Source: Methylobacter marinus A45
GTDB taxonomy: Bacteria; Pseudomonadota; Gammaproteobacteria; Methylococcales; Methylomonadaceae
Direction of reading: 5' to 3'
Assembly (NCBI RefSeq): GCF_000383855.1
Contig: NZ_KB912877.1
Span: 1,646,616-1,710,615, forward strand
DNA: 64,000 bases
Below the pieces are notes generated by a model, which worked only from the letters and a program-made list of their open reading frames with translations, was not told where the DNA came from and did no database searches. Numbering within the stretch: the first letter of the stretch is position 1; each line of letters begins with the position of its first letter. This document shows, piece after piece, positions 33,376 to 41,701 of this stretch. The position numbers and the translations under genes were made by a program.

Positions 33376-34175
33376 CAGACAACAGTTTGCGGCTTTTTAT
33401 CGATAGCCAGCGGCTCAAGTTCCCGCACCAAAGCGATTTTTCTTACGATGCGGTCTCTCGCCTCGGCGCCGACGACATGGCGTGTATCGCTGGCGACCGT
33501 AATGACCGGCAGAAAGCTGATTCGGGCCTCGATTTTTTCCAGCGTCAGCATCCGGATTAAATGCGGCACGAACGCATCGTTGCCGATAAAAGGCGCAAGC
33601 GCCCGGGCCTCGCCCCGGTATTGCAGCGCCACCGGCTGAATCGCCGATTGCGTCAGCAAGGCCGGCTGGAAAAGCGACGGATGAAAGTGCAGAACCTCGT
33701 CGCCGCACGTCGTGGTGCCTTCCGGAAAAGCGATAATGTGACGGTTTTGCTGTAGCAGTCCGGCCATGGCGTCAGCGGTCGCCCGGATCTGCCGTTTGTC
33801 GCCGCGCCGAATAAAAATCGTGCCGGCCTGCCGGGCCAGATAGCCGATCACGGGCCAGCCTGAAACGTCGCTCTTGGCGACGAAACAAGCCGGCAGGCAG
33901 CGGCCGATCACAAGAATATCGAGCCAGGAGATATGATTGGAGACCAGCAGGGCGCCCCGTTCGGACGGTTCGCCCTCGACCACTGTCCTCAGGCATAAAA
34001 CGGCACCGAACAGTTTGAGCCAATGCGTCTTCAACGCATCGTGCCTGATTCTGGCCTCCTCGGCCGAATATAGCCAGGTGATGGCGGGAAAAATACCGGC
34101 GGCGATAATCAGTCCATAGCTGAACAGCAGAATAATCAGTAAAAGTCTATAGCACAGCCGCGCAACGATCGTCAT
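33375..34175 (-). CDS. olsA: Lyso-ornithine lipid O-acyltransferase (PlsC family)
   Basis: 266 residues. An N-terminal hydrophobic region (LLLIILLFSYGLIIAAGIFPAI) anchors it to the inner membrane. PlsC blocks are clear: VSNHISWLDILVIG (His81, Asp86), GTIFIRRGD and IIAFPEGTTTCGD. In the ornithine-lipid pathway OlsA adds the second, ester-linked fatty acid to lyso-ornithine lipid; the same family also makes phosphatidic acid. The olsA call rests on the 29-bp overlap with the olsB-like gene upstream, the order seen in many proteobacteria. If that gene were misnamed, this one would be only a generic PlsC. Confidence 0.85.
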   Translation of the reverse strand: MTIVARLCYRLLLIILLFSYGLIIAAGIFPAITWLYSAEEARIRHDALKTHWLKLFGAVLCLRTVVEGEPSERGALLVSNHISWLDILVIGRCLPACFVAKSDVSGWPVIGYLARQAGTIFIRRGDKRQIRATADAMAGLLQQNRHIIAFPEGTTTCGDEVLHFHPSLFQPALLTQSAIQPVALQYRGEARALAPFIGNDAFVPHLIRMLTLEKIEARISFLPVITVASDTRHVVGAEARDRIVRKIALVRELEPLAIDKKPQTVV

Positions 34176-34938
34176 GTAGTCCTTGATAATCTCTCATATA
34201 ATGCTTGCTGTAACGGGCCTGCAGTTGATCCAGCGGCAACAACATGAACAGATCCATGCAGTTGAAATCCGCATCCCAGCATGGCTCGCCGCAGACCAGC
34301 GCGCCGAAGCGCAGGTAAGCCTTCAGCAAGGGCGGGATGCCCGATTCATCGCGCTGGCAGCGCAGGGCTTCGGGCACCGGCACGCACGGACGGACCTGCA
34401 TCGAAGCCGGGGCCTTGTTTTTGGCATCGATGCCGCGATATACCGCATCGACGGCAAAACCGCTGGGGCCGGGCGTAATGCTGGCGCAACCCAGCAAATA
34501 ATTAAATCCGCCTTCCAGCGCGTATTGCACCAGCCCCGTCCACAATGTGGTCAATACCGCGCCGCCGCGATAATCCGGATCTACGCAGGTGCGGCCGATT
34601 TCCAGGAAACGGCCCGGCAGGGTCAAGACCCGGTCCAGCTCGAACTCGCTTTCCGAGTAAAAGCGACCCAGGCGCTGAGCCTGGTATTGGTTGAGCATGC
34701 GCGTGTAACCGACGATTTTGTCTGTGACGTTATCGAACACCACCAAATGCTCGCAATAATCGTCCACTTCGTCATAATCCAGGCCTTCCGCGCCGGTCTT
34801 GAGTTTGGCGCCCATCTCGCCGGCGAACACCCGGTAGCGCAAAACCTGGGCCTGTCTTATCAGCTCTTCCGAATGGGCAATGAAGCATTCCAAGCGTCTG
34901 GCCGGTTTGATTCGTACTGTTGCATCTATGTTCTTCAT
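34147..34938 (-). CDS. olsB: L-ornithine N-alpha-acyltransferase (OlsB-like)
   Basis: 263 residues of the hemolysin-like GNAT group. The motifs are AQVLRYRVFAGEMGAKL, DYDEVDDYCEHLVVFDN, VGYTRML, SEFELDRVL and FLEIGRTCVDPDYRGGAVLTTLWTGLVQYALEGGFNYLLGCASI, as in OlsB, which joins a 3-hydroxyacyl chain to the alpha-amino group of ornithine. The long C-terminal part (PPLLKAYLRFGALVCGEPCWDADFNCMDLFMLLPLDQL) is also typical. It heads an operon with olsA, an M14 hydrolase and an alpha/beta hydrolase, all overlapping. Ornithine lipids replace phospholipids under phosphate limitation in many bacteria; no Pho box is visible. Confidence 0.88.
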   Translation of the reverse strand: MKNIDATVRIKPARRLECFIAHSEELIRQAQVLRYRVFAGEMGAKLKTGAEGLDYDEVDDYCEHLVVFDNVTDKIVGYTRMLNQYQAQRLGRFYSESEFELDRVLTLPGRFLEIGRTCVDPDYRGGAVLTTLWTGLVQYALEGGFNYLLGCASITPGPSGFAVDAVYRGIDAKNKAPASMQVRPCVPVPEALRCQRDESGIPPLLKAYLRFGALVCGEPCWDADFNCMDLFMLLPLDQLQARYSKHYMRDYQGLHDDRCAAVL

Positions 34939-35067
34939 GTCTCATCAACGGTGAAATAACGATAGCACTACAATAAGCGCTCAAGATGTCAGCTGTGTGT
35001 CCGGTCTATGAACATTGCATGACAAAAAGCGGCATCCATCGGATGATGCGCAGGCTGTAGGGTCGAA

Positions 35068-35141
35068 CTTGTGCCTCATAAGGTATTCGAGCCCTGACGT
35101 TTACTGTTCGCTATGGCAGTGCAGTGCGAATGAATTCGCAC
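35068..35141. repeat. GTGCGAAT hairpin repeats with inverted TACC...GGCACAAG module
   Basis: CTTGTGCCTCATAAGGTA (35068-35085) is the inverse of the 18-mer module found in other repeats. GTGCGAATGAATTCGCAC (35124-35141) is a palindrome of the same type as those at 1.1, 30.6 and 60.0 kb. They lie in the 376-bp gap between olsB and the small membrane protein; nothing else is evident there. Confidence 0.5.
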
Positions 35142-35315
35142 CTACGCGTGCATGGCTTATGACGCGGAGAATTTCAGACCTTGTCGGGATCGGCTATTTT
35201 TCGCGACCTGCGGGTCGTCCGGAAGGAGCGACTACTGGTTTGCACGGAAAGGCAGCAGTGCTCCTGGAGAAGACAAACGCCGGCAATGACCTCTGGCCGC
35301 TGTGCGCATGCTGTA

Positions 35316-35570
35316 TCAGAATTTATTGCCGATCGATTTCAGAGACGATAAGTGGCGCAATGCACGGGTCTTGCGCCACAGCTTTTCTGTTTGCGGATGA
35401 AGCTTAAACAGCCGAATGATCAATCGCTTAACATCATTGGAGGCTTTGAGCATGATAGAGAGACCGACTATCATGGTCGGCAAGCCGAACGGAACCGGCA
35501 ACGGGAACAGGATCATTCCTATCACAAAGACGACGCCGCCGATCGTCATCAGAAGAGATTTTCTTAGCAC
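35316..35570 (-). CDS. Small two-helix membrane protein
   Basis: 84 residues from a GTG at 35570, only three bases after the stop of the phosphoesterase gene, so the two form an operon. Two hydrophobic segments (LLMTIGGVVFVIGMILFPLPVPFGLPTMIVGLSIML) frame a PVPFGLP turn. They are followed by a basic tail (KRLIIRLFKLHPQTEKLWRKTRALRHL). This shape matches the small PGPGW-type transmembrane proteins of unknown role. An ATG at codon 8 is an alternative start. Confidence 0.65.
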   Translation of the reverse strand: MLRKSLLMTIGGVVFVIGMILFPLPVPFGLPTMIVGLSIMLKASNDVKRLIIRLFKLHPQTEKLWRKTRALRHLSSLKSIGNKF

Positions 35571-35573
35571 GGA

Positions 35574-36371
35574 TCAAGCCGCCCGCGCATAAGCCGGTGC
35601 CGGCGCTTTTTTCCGATCAAGCAGCGCCTGGCCTTCTTCCCGCCATCTGATCAGCGCCAGCCGGCCGTCGTCATCCTCGACCAGGGCCGTGCAGCTTTCC
35701 ACCCAATCACCGCAATTGCAGTAGGTTTTGCCGAACTCCATTTGCGTGATGTCGGCATGATGGATGTGACCGCAAATGACGCCATCGACCTGTCTTTTCT
35801 GCGCCTCCAGTCCCAGGACATGCTGATAGTTATCCATAAAGCGGGCGATATTCTTGACTTTATTCTTCAAAAACGCCGACAGCGACCAGTGCTTGTAACC
35901 CAGCAGCGAGCGGATATGGTTATACCAGCGATTGATGACCAGCAGTATCTCGTACGCCTCGCCGCCAATATACGCCAGACTTTTGTTATGGCAGACCATG
36001 CTGTCGAATTCGTCGCCGTGCAGAACCAGAAACCGACGCCCGTCCCGCGTTTCATGCACGGCATTGAGCCGGATATCGATGCCGTTAAAATACATGCCGG
36101 CATGCTTGCGGAACGGCTCGTCATGGTTGCCGGGAATATAAAGCACGCGCGTGCCCTGCTCGGCCTTGTTAAAAATCCGCTGCACGATATCGCTATGCAG
36201 GGTCGGCCAGTAAAAGCCGTTCCTGAATTTCCACAAATCGATGATATCGCCGACCAGGTAAAGCGTATCGCAGTCGACATGATCGAGAAAATCCCGTAAT
36301 TGCTCGGCTTTACAGCCTTTAGTTCCCAAGTGCGTATCTGAAATCCAGACTGATCGGTAATGTAATGACAT
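35574..36371 (-). CDS. LpxH-like metallophosphoesterase (UDP-2,3-diacylglucosamine diphosphatase family)
   Basis: 265 residues from ATG 36371 (MSLHYRSVWISDTHLG, the usual family start; upstream in-frame ATGs add residues with no homology). Five calcineurin-type metal motifs are in order: DTHLG, GDIIDLW, GNHDE, HGDEFD and GHIHHAD. A helical insertion (YEILLVINRWYNHIRSLLGYKHWSLSAFLKNKVKNIARFMDN) matches the lipid-binding cap of the LpxH-type branch. Known relatives hydrolyse UDP-2,3-diacylglucosamine in lipid A synthesis. Members of this longer subfamily are often second copies of uncertain substrate. A small membrane protein gene is cotranscribed downstream. Confidence 0.85.
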   Translation of the reverse strand: MSLHYRSVWISDTHLGTKGCKAEQLRDFLDHVDCDTLYLVGDIIDLWKFRNGFYWPTLHSDIVQRIFNKAEQGTRVLYIPGNHDEPFRKHAGMYFNGIDIRLNAVHETRDGRRFLVLHGDEFDSMVCHNKSLAYIGGEAYEILLVINRWYNHIRSLLGYKHWSLSAFLKNKVKNIARFMDNYQHVLGLEAQKRQVDGVICGHIHHADITQMEFGKTYCNCGDWVESCTALVEDDDGRLALIRWREEGQALLDRKKAPAPAYARAA

Positions 36372-36949
36372 GGCAACGACCATAAGAAATTGTGATAGCG
36401 CTACCATACCCGTTCATTATTACAGCAAGTTAACGTTTTGATGACGAAGAGGTTACACGCTGGGCGTCATGGACGGGGAGCGGAGGACAGAGCCCTGGGC
36501 GGCGTTGCCGATGAGCCATTATTTTAACGGTCGGCCTGTGCGACAGAATGATTGTGTTAGACACAAAGGCTGTGCTAGAGTTCGGTCCGAATTGTGCGCG
36601 GGTCCGGTGTAATGTATGGCGCCTGTTTGGAGCGGGATGTTTAATCATCAACCCAAGCGGCCCTGTTCCCTGATGGAACACGCCGTTTTCACCGCTCACC
36701 CGGGATTTCGGCTTGTAACTCCAACGCCATTTGGATGAGCCATACCGCGATTGATGCGCTTCGCCAGGAACGCCTGCTATCGGGTCGGCACATCCTGCCG
36801 CGCCAGCCGCTTTCGCAATAATAGTAAGAACTTGAGCAATATGATTTTTTCTTATGTGGGAAGCAGAAGTTTAACTACTCATTGTATTTCGCATAGCGCC
36901 AACTATTTTCAGCAGTTTTAAACGACATCATTTACAGAGAAGGAATTCC
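36372..36949. other. Intergenic region with a diverged duplicate of 56474-56531
   Basis: 36575-36631 aligns with 56474-56531, sharing GTCCGAATTGT- or CTCCGAATTGT-like and ATGGCGC.TGTT blocks. A GATTGATGCGCTTC motif near 36750 recurs at about 55116, and in altered form at 40158. Immediately before the toxin gene AGAAGGAATTCC gives a good ribosome site. No other gene is supported. Confidence 0.4.
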
Positions 36950-38458
36950 ATGCCAAATGATCCATACAAGAACCCTTTCGAGTCATGGCACCGGCAACGC
37001 TGCCATCCCAATGCCCCCGCGGGTGGTGGCGGTCCCGGCAACTTCACCAGTGCGGGCCCTCTTGGATCCGGCGATCAGTGCCGGGATAGCCTGCCCCATC
37101 CTAACTCGCCGGCGGGACGCTATCTTACTCACCAAGAGATTCGCACTCCGGCACTCCACGAACGGGTTGAATACGTAGTCAAAGCCTATTTCCTGGCTCT
37201 ACGCCTGGCGCCTGGAACCGTTTACCAGGAAACCGGCTATCAATTGGGTCAGGTTATTGAAGCTTTACTGCCCGGACTTCTCCAGATGCTGGCGGTGCTC
37301 GGCATCAGTGTTGTGGCGGGGGCGGCTGTCGGCGCCGCCATCGGCTTATTTCTGGGCGGTGTAAGCGCCGCGCCCGGCGCAGTGGTGGGCGCTGAATTAG
37401 GTCTGGAAATCGGCACCGCTGTGCTTGCCTGGATGGGGCTGGGATTTCTGGCGGTTGCCATTGGCCAGGGAATGGGAGAACTGACCGGCGTTCTCACGCA
37501 CGCCATCCGCCGTGCCTGGTATGCGGCCGATCATCATCACCCGCAGTTCGAAACCGACCAGGCGGCTGAAGGCCTGGCCCAAGCTGTGGGCATTTTATTC
37601 CGCCTGATCCTCCAGGGCCTGCTGGCCTATGTGCTGAAAAAAGGCGCGGTCAGCTCCAGCCAGGCCGCGCTCTCGACAGCGCAGACCCTATCACGGGGCG
37701 GCACCGGCGCTGCCGCCGACGCAACCCTGGCCGAAGTCTCCGCGCTGTTGCGGAAAAGCAAACTGCCTGACGGGTTTGTCGTCTGGCTTGAAAGGAACTG
37801 GGACGATCTGAAACGAAATCCCAAGCTGGTAAGCAATAAAACCGGTCCGAATAGTTCATCTCAATCATCATCGTCGGCAGCGACGCCGTCGGAACTGAAA
37901 GGGATGAGGGAGAGGCAGGGGCGTGAGGATGTCGGGAAAAATCCCGGTAATGGAAATCGACCTGTCGCTGAAAGAACCATTAATGAGAAAGCGGCCTTCG
38001 GTGAACGAAGCGCCAACGACAGAGTGACAGGGAAGGATGGATCAAGCATTCCAAATAGTCAGTTGACAAATTTGTCTCTTTCAGAAAGACATATTTTGGG
38101 ACGTCTGAGTATTCCCAAGAAAACTGGAAATACTTTATTCTTAGGTTCTAGACAAGAAGCCTTGGCCGATCTTTCTGAAATCCAAACGGGTAATGCTATC
38201 AGAGAAGGAGAATTGTTTACGACGTCAGCGGGTAGAGTTTGGGGTAGACACAATTCTTCAATACATCCGGTTTCTGGTCCTAATGTAGTTGATGTGACAT
38301 CGTCAGAATACAATATCCTTGTTCAAGCGCAAAAACAAGGCGCAGATAAGGCTATGCAAACATTGGAACATATGACTAACAAACAAATTCTGAACTCAGA
38401 GCAATATCAAAGAACGAGGGAAATCGTCAATATTATTAGGAAATTAAAAAATGAATGA
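36950..38458 (+). CDS. Polymorphic toxin, module 1 (glycine-zipper trafficking domain plus C-terminal toxin)
   Basis: 502 residues. A Pro/Gly-rich N-terminus (1-60) leads to a helical region with a long glycine-zipper membrane segment (VVAGAAVGAAIGLFLGGV at 121-138, continuing to about 172). Next comes a second hydrophobic stretch (AVGILFRLILQGLLAYVL) and a Ser/Gln-rich linker with TGKDGSS. The last 125 residues (from ILGRLSIPKKTGNTLFLG to IIRKLKNE) are A+T-rich and match nothing I recognise. This is the build of secreted polymorphic toxins, where a conserved N-terminal part carries exchangeable toxic tips; similar membrane-associating N-domains occur in type VI effectors. The cognate immunity gene overlaps its 3' end by 8 bp. 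The first 330 residues are nearly repeated at 40258-41700. Confidence 0.75.
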   Translation: MPNDPYKNPFESWHRQRCHPNAPAGGGGPGNFTSAGPLGSGDQCRDSLPHPNSPAGRYLTHQEIRTPALHERVEYVVKAYFLALRLAPGTVYQETGYQLGQVIEALLPGLLQMLAVLGISVVAGAAVGAAIGLFLGGVSAAPGAVVGAELGLEIGTAVLAWMGLGFLAVAIGQGMGELTGVLTHAIRRAWYAADHHHPQFETDQAAEGLAQAVGILFRLILQGLLAYVLKKGAVSSSQAALSTAQTLSRGGTGAAADATLAEVSALLRKSKLPDGFVVWLERNWDDLKRNPKLVSNKTGPNSSSQSSSSAATPSELKGMRERQGREDVGKNPGNGNRPVAERTINEKAAFGERSANDRVTGKDGSSIPNSQLTNLSLSERHILGRLSIPKKTGNTLFLGSRQEALADLSEIQTGNAIREGELFTTSAGRVWGRHNSSIHPVSGPNVVDVTSSEYNILVQAQKQGADKAMQTLEHMTNKQILNSEQYQRTREIVNIIRKLKNE

Positions 38459-38819
38459 AGAACATAGCATGCAATTTTTTCTCTCTAACCTGATACCTGA
38501 AGATAAGATAATTAATGAAATTAATTCAGTACTGAATTTTCTGGTGGAGACCATTGATATTAGCGTTAAGAATTCTGTTGGTTTTTTACAGGTAATGGAA
38601 TATTCGGAGGGATTTAAGCTTGGATGTTTAATCTCTTGGCCTGAAAACGTCCAGCCAAACTTAGATGTTAAAGAATTAGGTGAGTTATTAACTGAAAAGT
38701 TTCGATGTGAAATACTTTGCGAAGCAAATGATAATGAATGGTATTTGGTTAAGCCAAGCGGTGAGACAACAAAGGTGACAGTAAAAAGCTTGGATGATGG
38801 AATAGCTGTGATTACTTAG
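38451..38819 (+). CDS. Putative immunity protein for toxin 1
   Basis: 122 acidic residues (MNEEHSMQFFLSNLIPEDKI start) with no signal peptide and no family I recognise. Its ATG lies inside the last codons of the toxin gene, giving tight translational coupling, as expected for an antidote made with its toxin. Low G+C content matches the toxin tip. An interspersed repeat begins at its stop codon. Confidence 0.65.
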   Translation: MNEEHSMQFFLSNLIPEDKIINEINSVLNFLVETIDISVKNSVGFLQVMEYSEGFKLGCLISWPENVQPNLDVKELGELLTEKFRCEILCEANDNEWYLVKPSGETTKVTVKSLDDGIAVIT

Positions 38820-38821
38820 AA

Positions 38822-38946
38822 TCGTAGGGTGGATTTGCCTCGGCAATTCACCGACAAACGTAGCCTTAAAACTGTCATATCTCACAATATTGCTGGCCTG
38901 CTTGAAATGGCGGTTTGCTGCGCGAAACCGCCCTACTTCACTTCCT
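38822..38946 (+). repeat. Repeat following toxin-immunity module 1 (intact version)
   Basis: About 125 bp beginning CGTAGGGTGGATTTGCC and ending with the hairpin GGCGGTTT ... AAACCGCC and CCCTAC. The same sequence follows the second immunity gene, where it is split by the 586-bp element between 42067 and 42654. Here GCCTTAAAACTG is continuous and shows the empty insertion site. Confidence 0.85.
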
Positions 38947-38948
38947 TT

Positions 38949-39347
38949 GTGCGAATTCATGAAGCTAATCTTCATTATGAAGATGACGCTTTAGTGCTGA
39001 ATGGAAAGCCATTTACAGGCATTGGTTATGCCGATTTTCCAAATGGGAGACTTCGGAGAGAAGTAATGTATGTGAATGGCTTTCCAGAAGGACGTTGCCG
39101 TGAATGGCATGAAAATGGACAGATAAGTAAGGAATGGCTCGCTGAGCGAGGCGTTGCTCCTTCCAAAACCACAGAGTGGTACGGAAATGGACAAATAAAA
39201 TCTTTATGTCTTCGTGAGCATGGTGTTGAGCTTGAGTACCAGGAATGGTCACAAGATGGCGAACTCGTTACCAAGAGAACCCTTATAGAAGGTTCGCCAA
39301 TGCATCAAGTTTTATTAAGGATGAGGAAGCTAAAAGCTGAAGGTTAA
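38949..39347 (+). CDS. MORN-repeat (YwqK-like) protein, probably 5'-truncated
   Basis: About 132 residues if translation begins at the GTG 38949. Tandem MORN-type units are clear: LNGKPFTGIGYADFPNGRLRREVMYVNGFPEGRCREWHENGQISKEW, then TTEWYGNGQIKSLCLREHGVELEYQEWSQDG. Proteins of this kind (COG2849) serve as antitoxins or immunity factors beside polymorphic toxins. The open frame continues upstream to GTG 38829, but that part is wholly the interspersed repeat. The native start and promoter seem to have been replaced, and no ribosome site is visible. It may be an orphan immunity gene left from an earlier cassette, or a fragment. Its stop overlaps the convergent endonuclease V gene by 4 bp. Confidence 0.6.
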   Translation: MRIHEANLHYEDDALVLNGKPFTGIGYADFPNGRLRREVMYVNGFPEGRCREWHENGQISKEWLAERGVAPSKTTEWYGNGQIKSLCLREHGVELEYQEWSQDGELVTKRTLIEGSPMHQVLLRMRKLKAEG

Positions 39348-40021
39348 TTAATTTTTTTTAATGCTAATCGAACTGCTTGATCTGCTTGCCGAGTTGTCTC
39401 CGGCATGCGGTATTTAGGCGAAAGCTTTAAAATCCATTCACAAGCAGTTGTTAGTGATATACGGTGACCAATGGAAACATAAATTGGGTTAATGCCGTTT
39501 TGAGTTCTCAGCACATTACCAATAACTTCGCCGTTATCAAAAAGAGGTGCGACAGCGCCTCTTTCTGTATCTGGCTGTTTATGCTCACCAAGCAACCGAG
39601 TCTTACCACAGCCAATTACCGGTGCATCAAAAATAACGCCTAAATGACAAGCCAGTCCGAAGCGGCGAGGATGTGCATAGCCTTGTCCATCACACACAAT
39701 TAAATCCGGTGTGTGGTTTATTTTGGAAAAAACTTTGATGAGTGGGGGCAATTCCCGAAATGAAAATAAACCAGGGATGTAAGGAAACTGTACATGGTCT
39801 TCGGCGGTAACCGTTTCTATAACTTCCAATGTGTTAGCATCCAAAATAACCGCCGCTGCTACTAATTTATCGCTGTGCTTCATATAAGCCACATCAACCC
39901 CAGCGACAAGGTGAATTTCGTTAAGCTGGTCTTCCATTATCAATTTAGCCGCTAGCTCTAGTTGCAAGAGGCGTGCTTCTGATTCAGTGAGATTCCATGA
40001 ATGATTGATTTTAGGGATCAT
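39344..40021 (-). CDS. nfi: Endonuclease V (deoxyinosine 3' endonuclease)
   Basis: 225 residues. The enzyme cuts DNA one bond 3' of deoxyinosine and starts repair of deaminated adenine. Active-site residues align with Escherichia coli Nfi: Asp43 (VAGVDVAY), Glu90 (FPYIPGLFSFRE) and Asp111 (VCDGQGYAHPRRFGLACHLGV). The wedge motif PYIPG is intact. Its length is normal. It lies convergent to the MORN gene and between the two toxin modules, so it either arrived with the toxin locus or was trapped by duplication. Base composition is lower in G+C than the backbone. Confidence 0.95.
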   Translation of the reverse strand: MIPKINHSWNLTESEARLLQLELAAKLIMEDQLNEIHLVAGVDVAYMKHSDKLVAAAVILDANTLEVIETVTAEDHVQFPYIPGLFSFRELPPLIKVFSKINHTPDLIVCDGQGYAHPRRFGLACHLGVIFDAPVIGCGKTRLLGEHKQPDTERGAVAPLFDNGEVIGNVLRTQNGINPIYVSIGHRISLTTACEWILKLSPKYRMPETTRQADQAVRLALKKIN

Positions 40022-40257
40022 GAGTGAGCGGTCTGTCGTCCTTGGTGTTTTTCAAGATTTTTGTCGTCTTATTGTTTAAATTTTACAATATTTAAGATTA
40101 GACCGCGATAAGGTGCGCTAGCTCATAGGATGCTGCCGACGACAGGAGGCGCATCGTTCGCGATTAATGCACTTCACTGCGTCGCCTAAACGCCTACTTT
40201 GGGTCAGTGCATTTTATCGATTCACTGCCAATCCTTTTCAAGCCTGTGGTTTTGACT

Positions 40258-41700
40258 ATGATGGGCCTGCTCCATCAAAATTCCCCGCCTAGGCGTTACC
40301 TTACGCCCCAGGAGATTCAACTTCCACCAATCCTCGAACGGGTTGGAACCCGTCGTCATGGCCTATTTCCTGGCGCTACGCCTGGAGCAGTTTTTTACCA
40401 GGAAACCGGCTATCAACTGGACCAGATTAAAGCCGGTTTGCTGCCCGGTCTTCTCCAGATGCTGGCGATGCTCGGCATCAGTGTCGTGGCCGGCACAGCC
40501 GTCGGCGCCGCCATCGGCTTATTTCTGGGCGGTGTAAGCGCCGCGCCCGGCGCAGTGGTGGGCGCTGAATTAGGTCTGGAAATCGGCACCGCTGTGCTTG
40601 CCTGGATGGGGCTGGGATTTCTGGCGGTTGCCATTGGCCAGGGAATGGGAGAACTGACCGCCGTTCTCACGCACGCCATCCGCCGTGCCTGGTATGCGGC
40701 CGATCATCATCACCCGCAGTTCGAAACCGACCGGGCGGCTGAAGGCCTGGCCCAAGCTGTGGGCATTTTATTCCGCCTGATCCTCCAGGGCCTGCTGGCC
40801 TATGTGCTGAAAAAAGGCGCGGTCAGCTCCAGCCAGGCCGCGCTCTCGACAGCGCAGACCCTATCACGGAGCGGCACCGGCGCTGCCGCCGACGCAACCC
40901 TGGCCGAAGTCTCCGCGCTGTTGCGGAAAAACAAACTGCCTGACGGGTTTGTCGTCTGGCTTGAAAGGAACTGGGACGATCTGAAACGAAATCCCAAGCT
41001 GGTAAGCAATAAAACCGGTCCGAATAGTTCATCTCAATCATCATCGTCGGCAGCGACGCCGTCGGAACTGAAAGGGATGAGGGAGAGACAGGGGCGTGAG
41101 GATATCGGGAAAAATCCCGGTAATGGAAATCGACCTGTCGGTGAAAGAATCTCTCTCGATACAATGACGGGTAAGGATACTTCGGGTGTTCCAGACAATA
41201 TTCGCATTCGTGGAGCAGCAGAAAACCCAAGATTAGCACCATATAATTTGAATGCAGATGGTGTAATTAGAACTCAACAGGAAGCGACTGATCTTGCTCG
41301 ATCATATGGTGTTGAAATCGGTGACGATATAACTATCGGATTTATGAAAAACTGGACTAGAACAGACGCGGATGCGGAATATTTTTATCGCTTGAGAGAT
41401 TACAAACCAGATGATTGGGTTGAATGGGATGATTTTTTTCACGAAACGACTGGCAAAATTCCTGTTAGGTTCAACGCCAATATCTTAAATAGTGATGAAT
41501 CAATAGTAGCTCACATTTCTCATGAAATGTATGAGCTCAATGCTTTGAGAAATATTTTTGCGGAGAGAGGGGCTATGCGTGCTCGAGAGCTGAACAAACT
41601 AATTGCTACAAGGCGCCAAGGTGGTCTTGCTGGAAACTTTCATGAGAAAGCTTGGGACATGGCTGATCAACTTGTCTTCAAGATGAGAGGAGGTCAATAA
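40258..41700 (+). CDS. Polymorphic toxin, module 2 (same trafficking domain, different tip)
   Basis: 480 residues from ATG 40258 (a GTG at 40207 is in frame). From YQETGYQL to the SELKGMRERQGRED linker it is almost identical to toxin 1 at DNA level, but it lacks that protein's first 50 residues. Two opposite indels near 40343 and 40398 (one base gained, then four lost) leave about 17 residues read in another frame, after which homology resumes. The tip after TGKDTSGVP (about 160 residues) is unrelated to toxin 1. It contains FHETTGKIPVRFN and IVAHISHEMYELNALR, an H-E-x-x-E arrangement that could be catalytic but is not a proven metalloprotease. The immunity gene starts two bases after its stop. 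Confidence 0.72.
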   Translation: MMGLLHQNSPPRRYLTPQEIQLPPILERVGTRRHGLFPGATPGAVFYQETGYQLDQIKAGLLPGLLQMLAMLGISVVAGTAVGAAIGLFLGGVSAAPGAVVGAELGLEIGTAVLAWMGLGFLAVAIGQGMGELTAVLTHAIRRAWYAADHHHPQFETDRAAEGLAQAVGILFRLILQGLLAYVLKKGAVSSSQAALSTAQTLSRSGTGAAADATLAEVSALLRKNKLPDGFVVWLERNWDDLKRNPKLVSNKTGPNSSSQSSSSAATPSELKGMRERQGREDIGKNPGNGNRPVGERISLDTMTGKDTSGVPDNIRIRGAAENPRLAPYNLNADGVIRTQQEATDLARSYGVEIGDDITIGFMKNWTRTDADAEYFYRLRDYKPDDWVEWDDFFHETTGKIPVRFNANILNSDESIVAHISHEMYELNALRNIFAERGAMRARELNKLIATRRQGGLAGNFHEKAWDMADQLVFKMRGGQ

Positions 41701-41701
41701 G

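Noticed and set aside
36430-36699. Minus-strand frame of 89 codons before the toxin locus
   Set aside because: No domain, no ribosome site, and it covers the diverged intergenic duplicate.
41480-41560. HExxH metalloprotease in toxin 2
   Set aside because: The motif reads HEMYE, so the second histidine is absent; no zincin call is justified.
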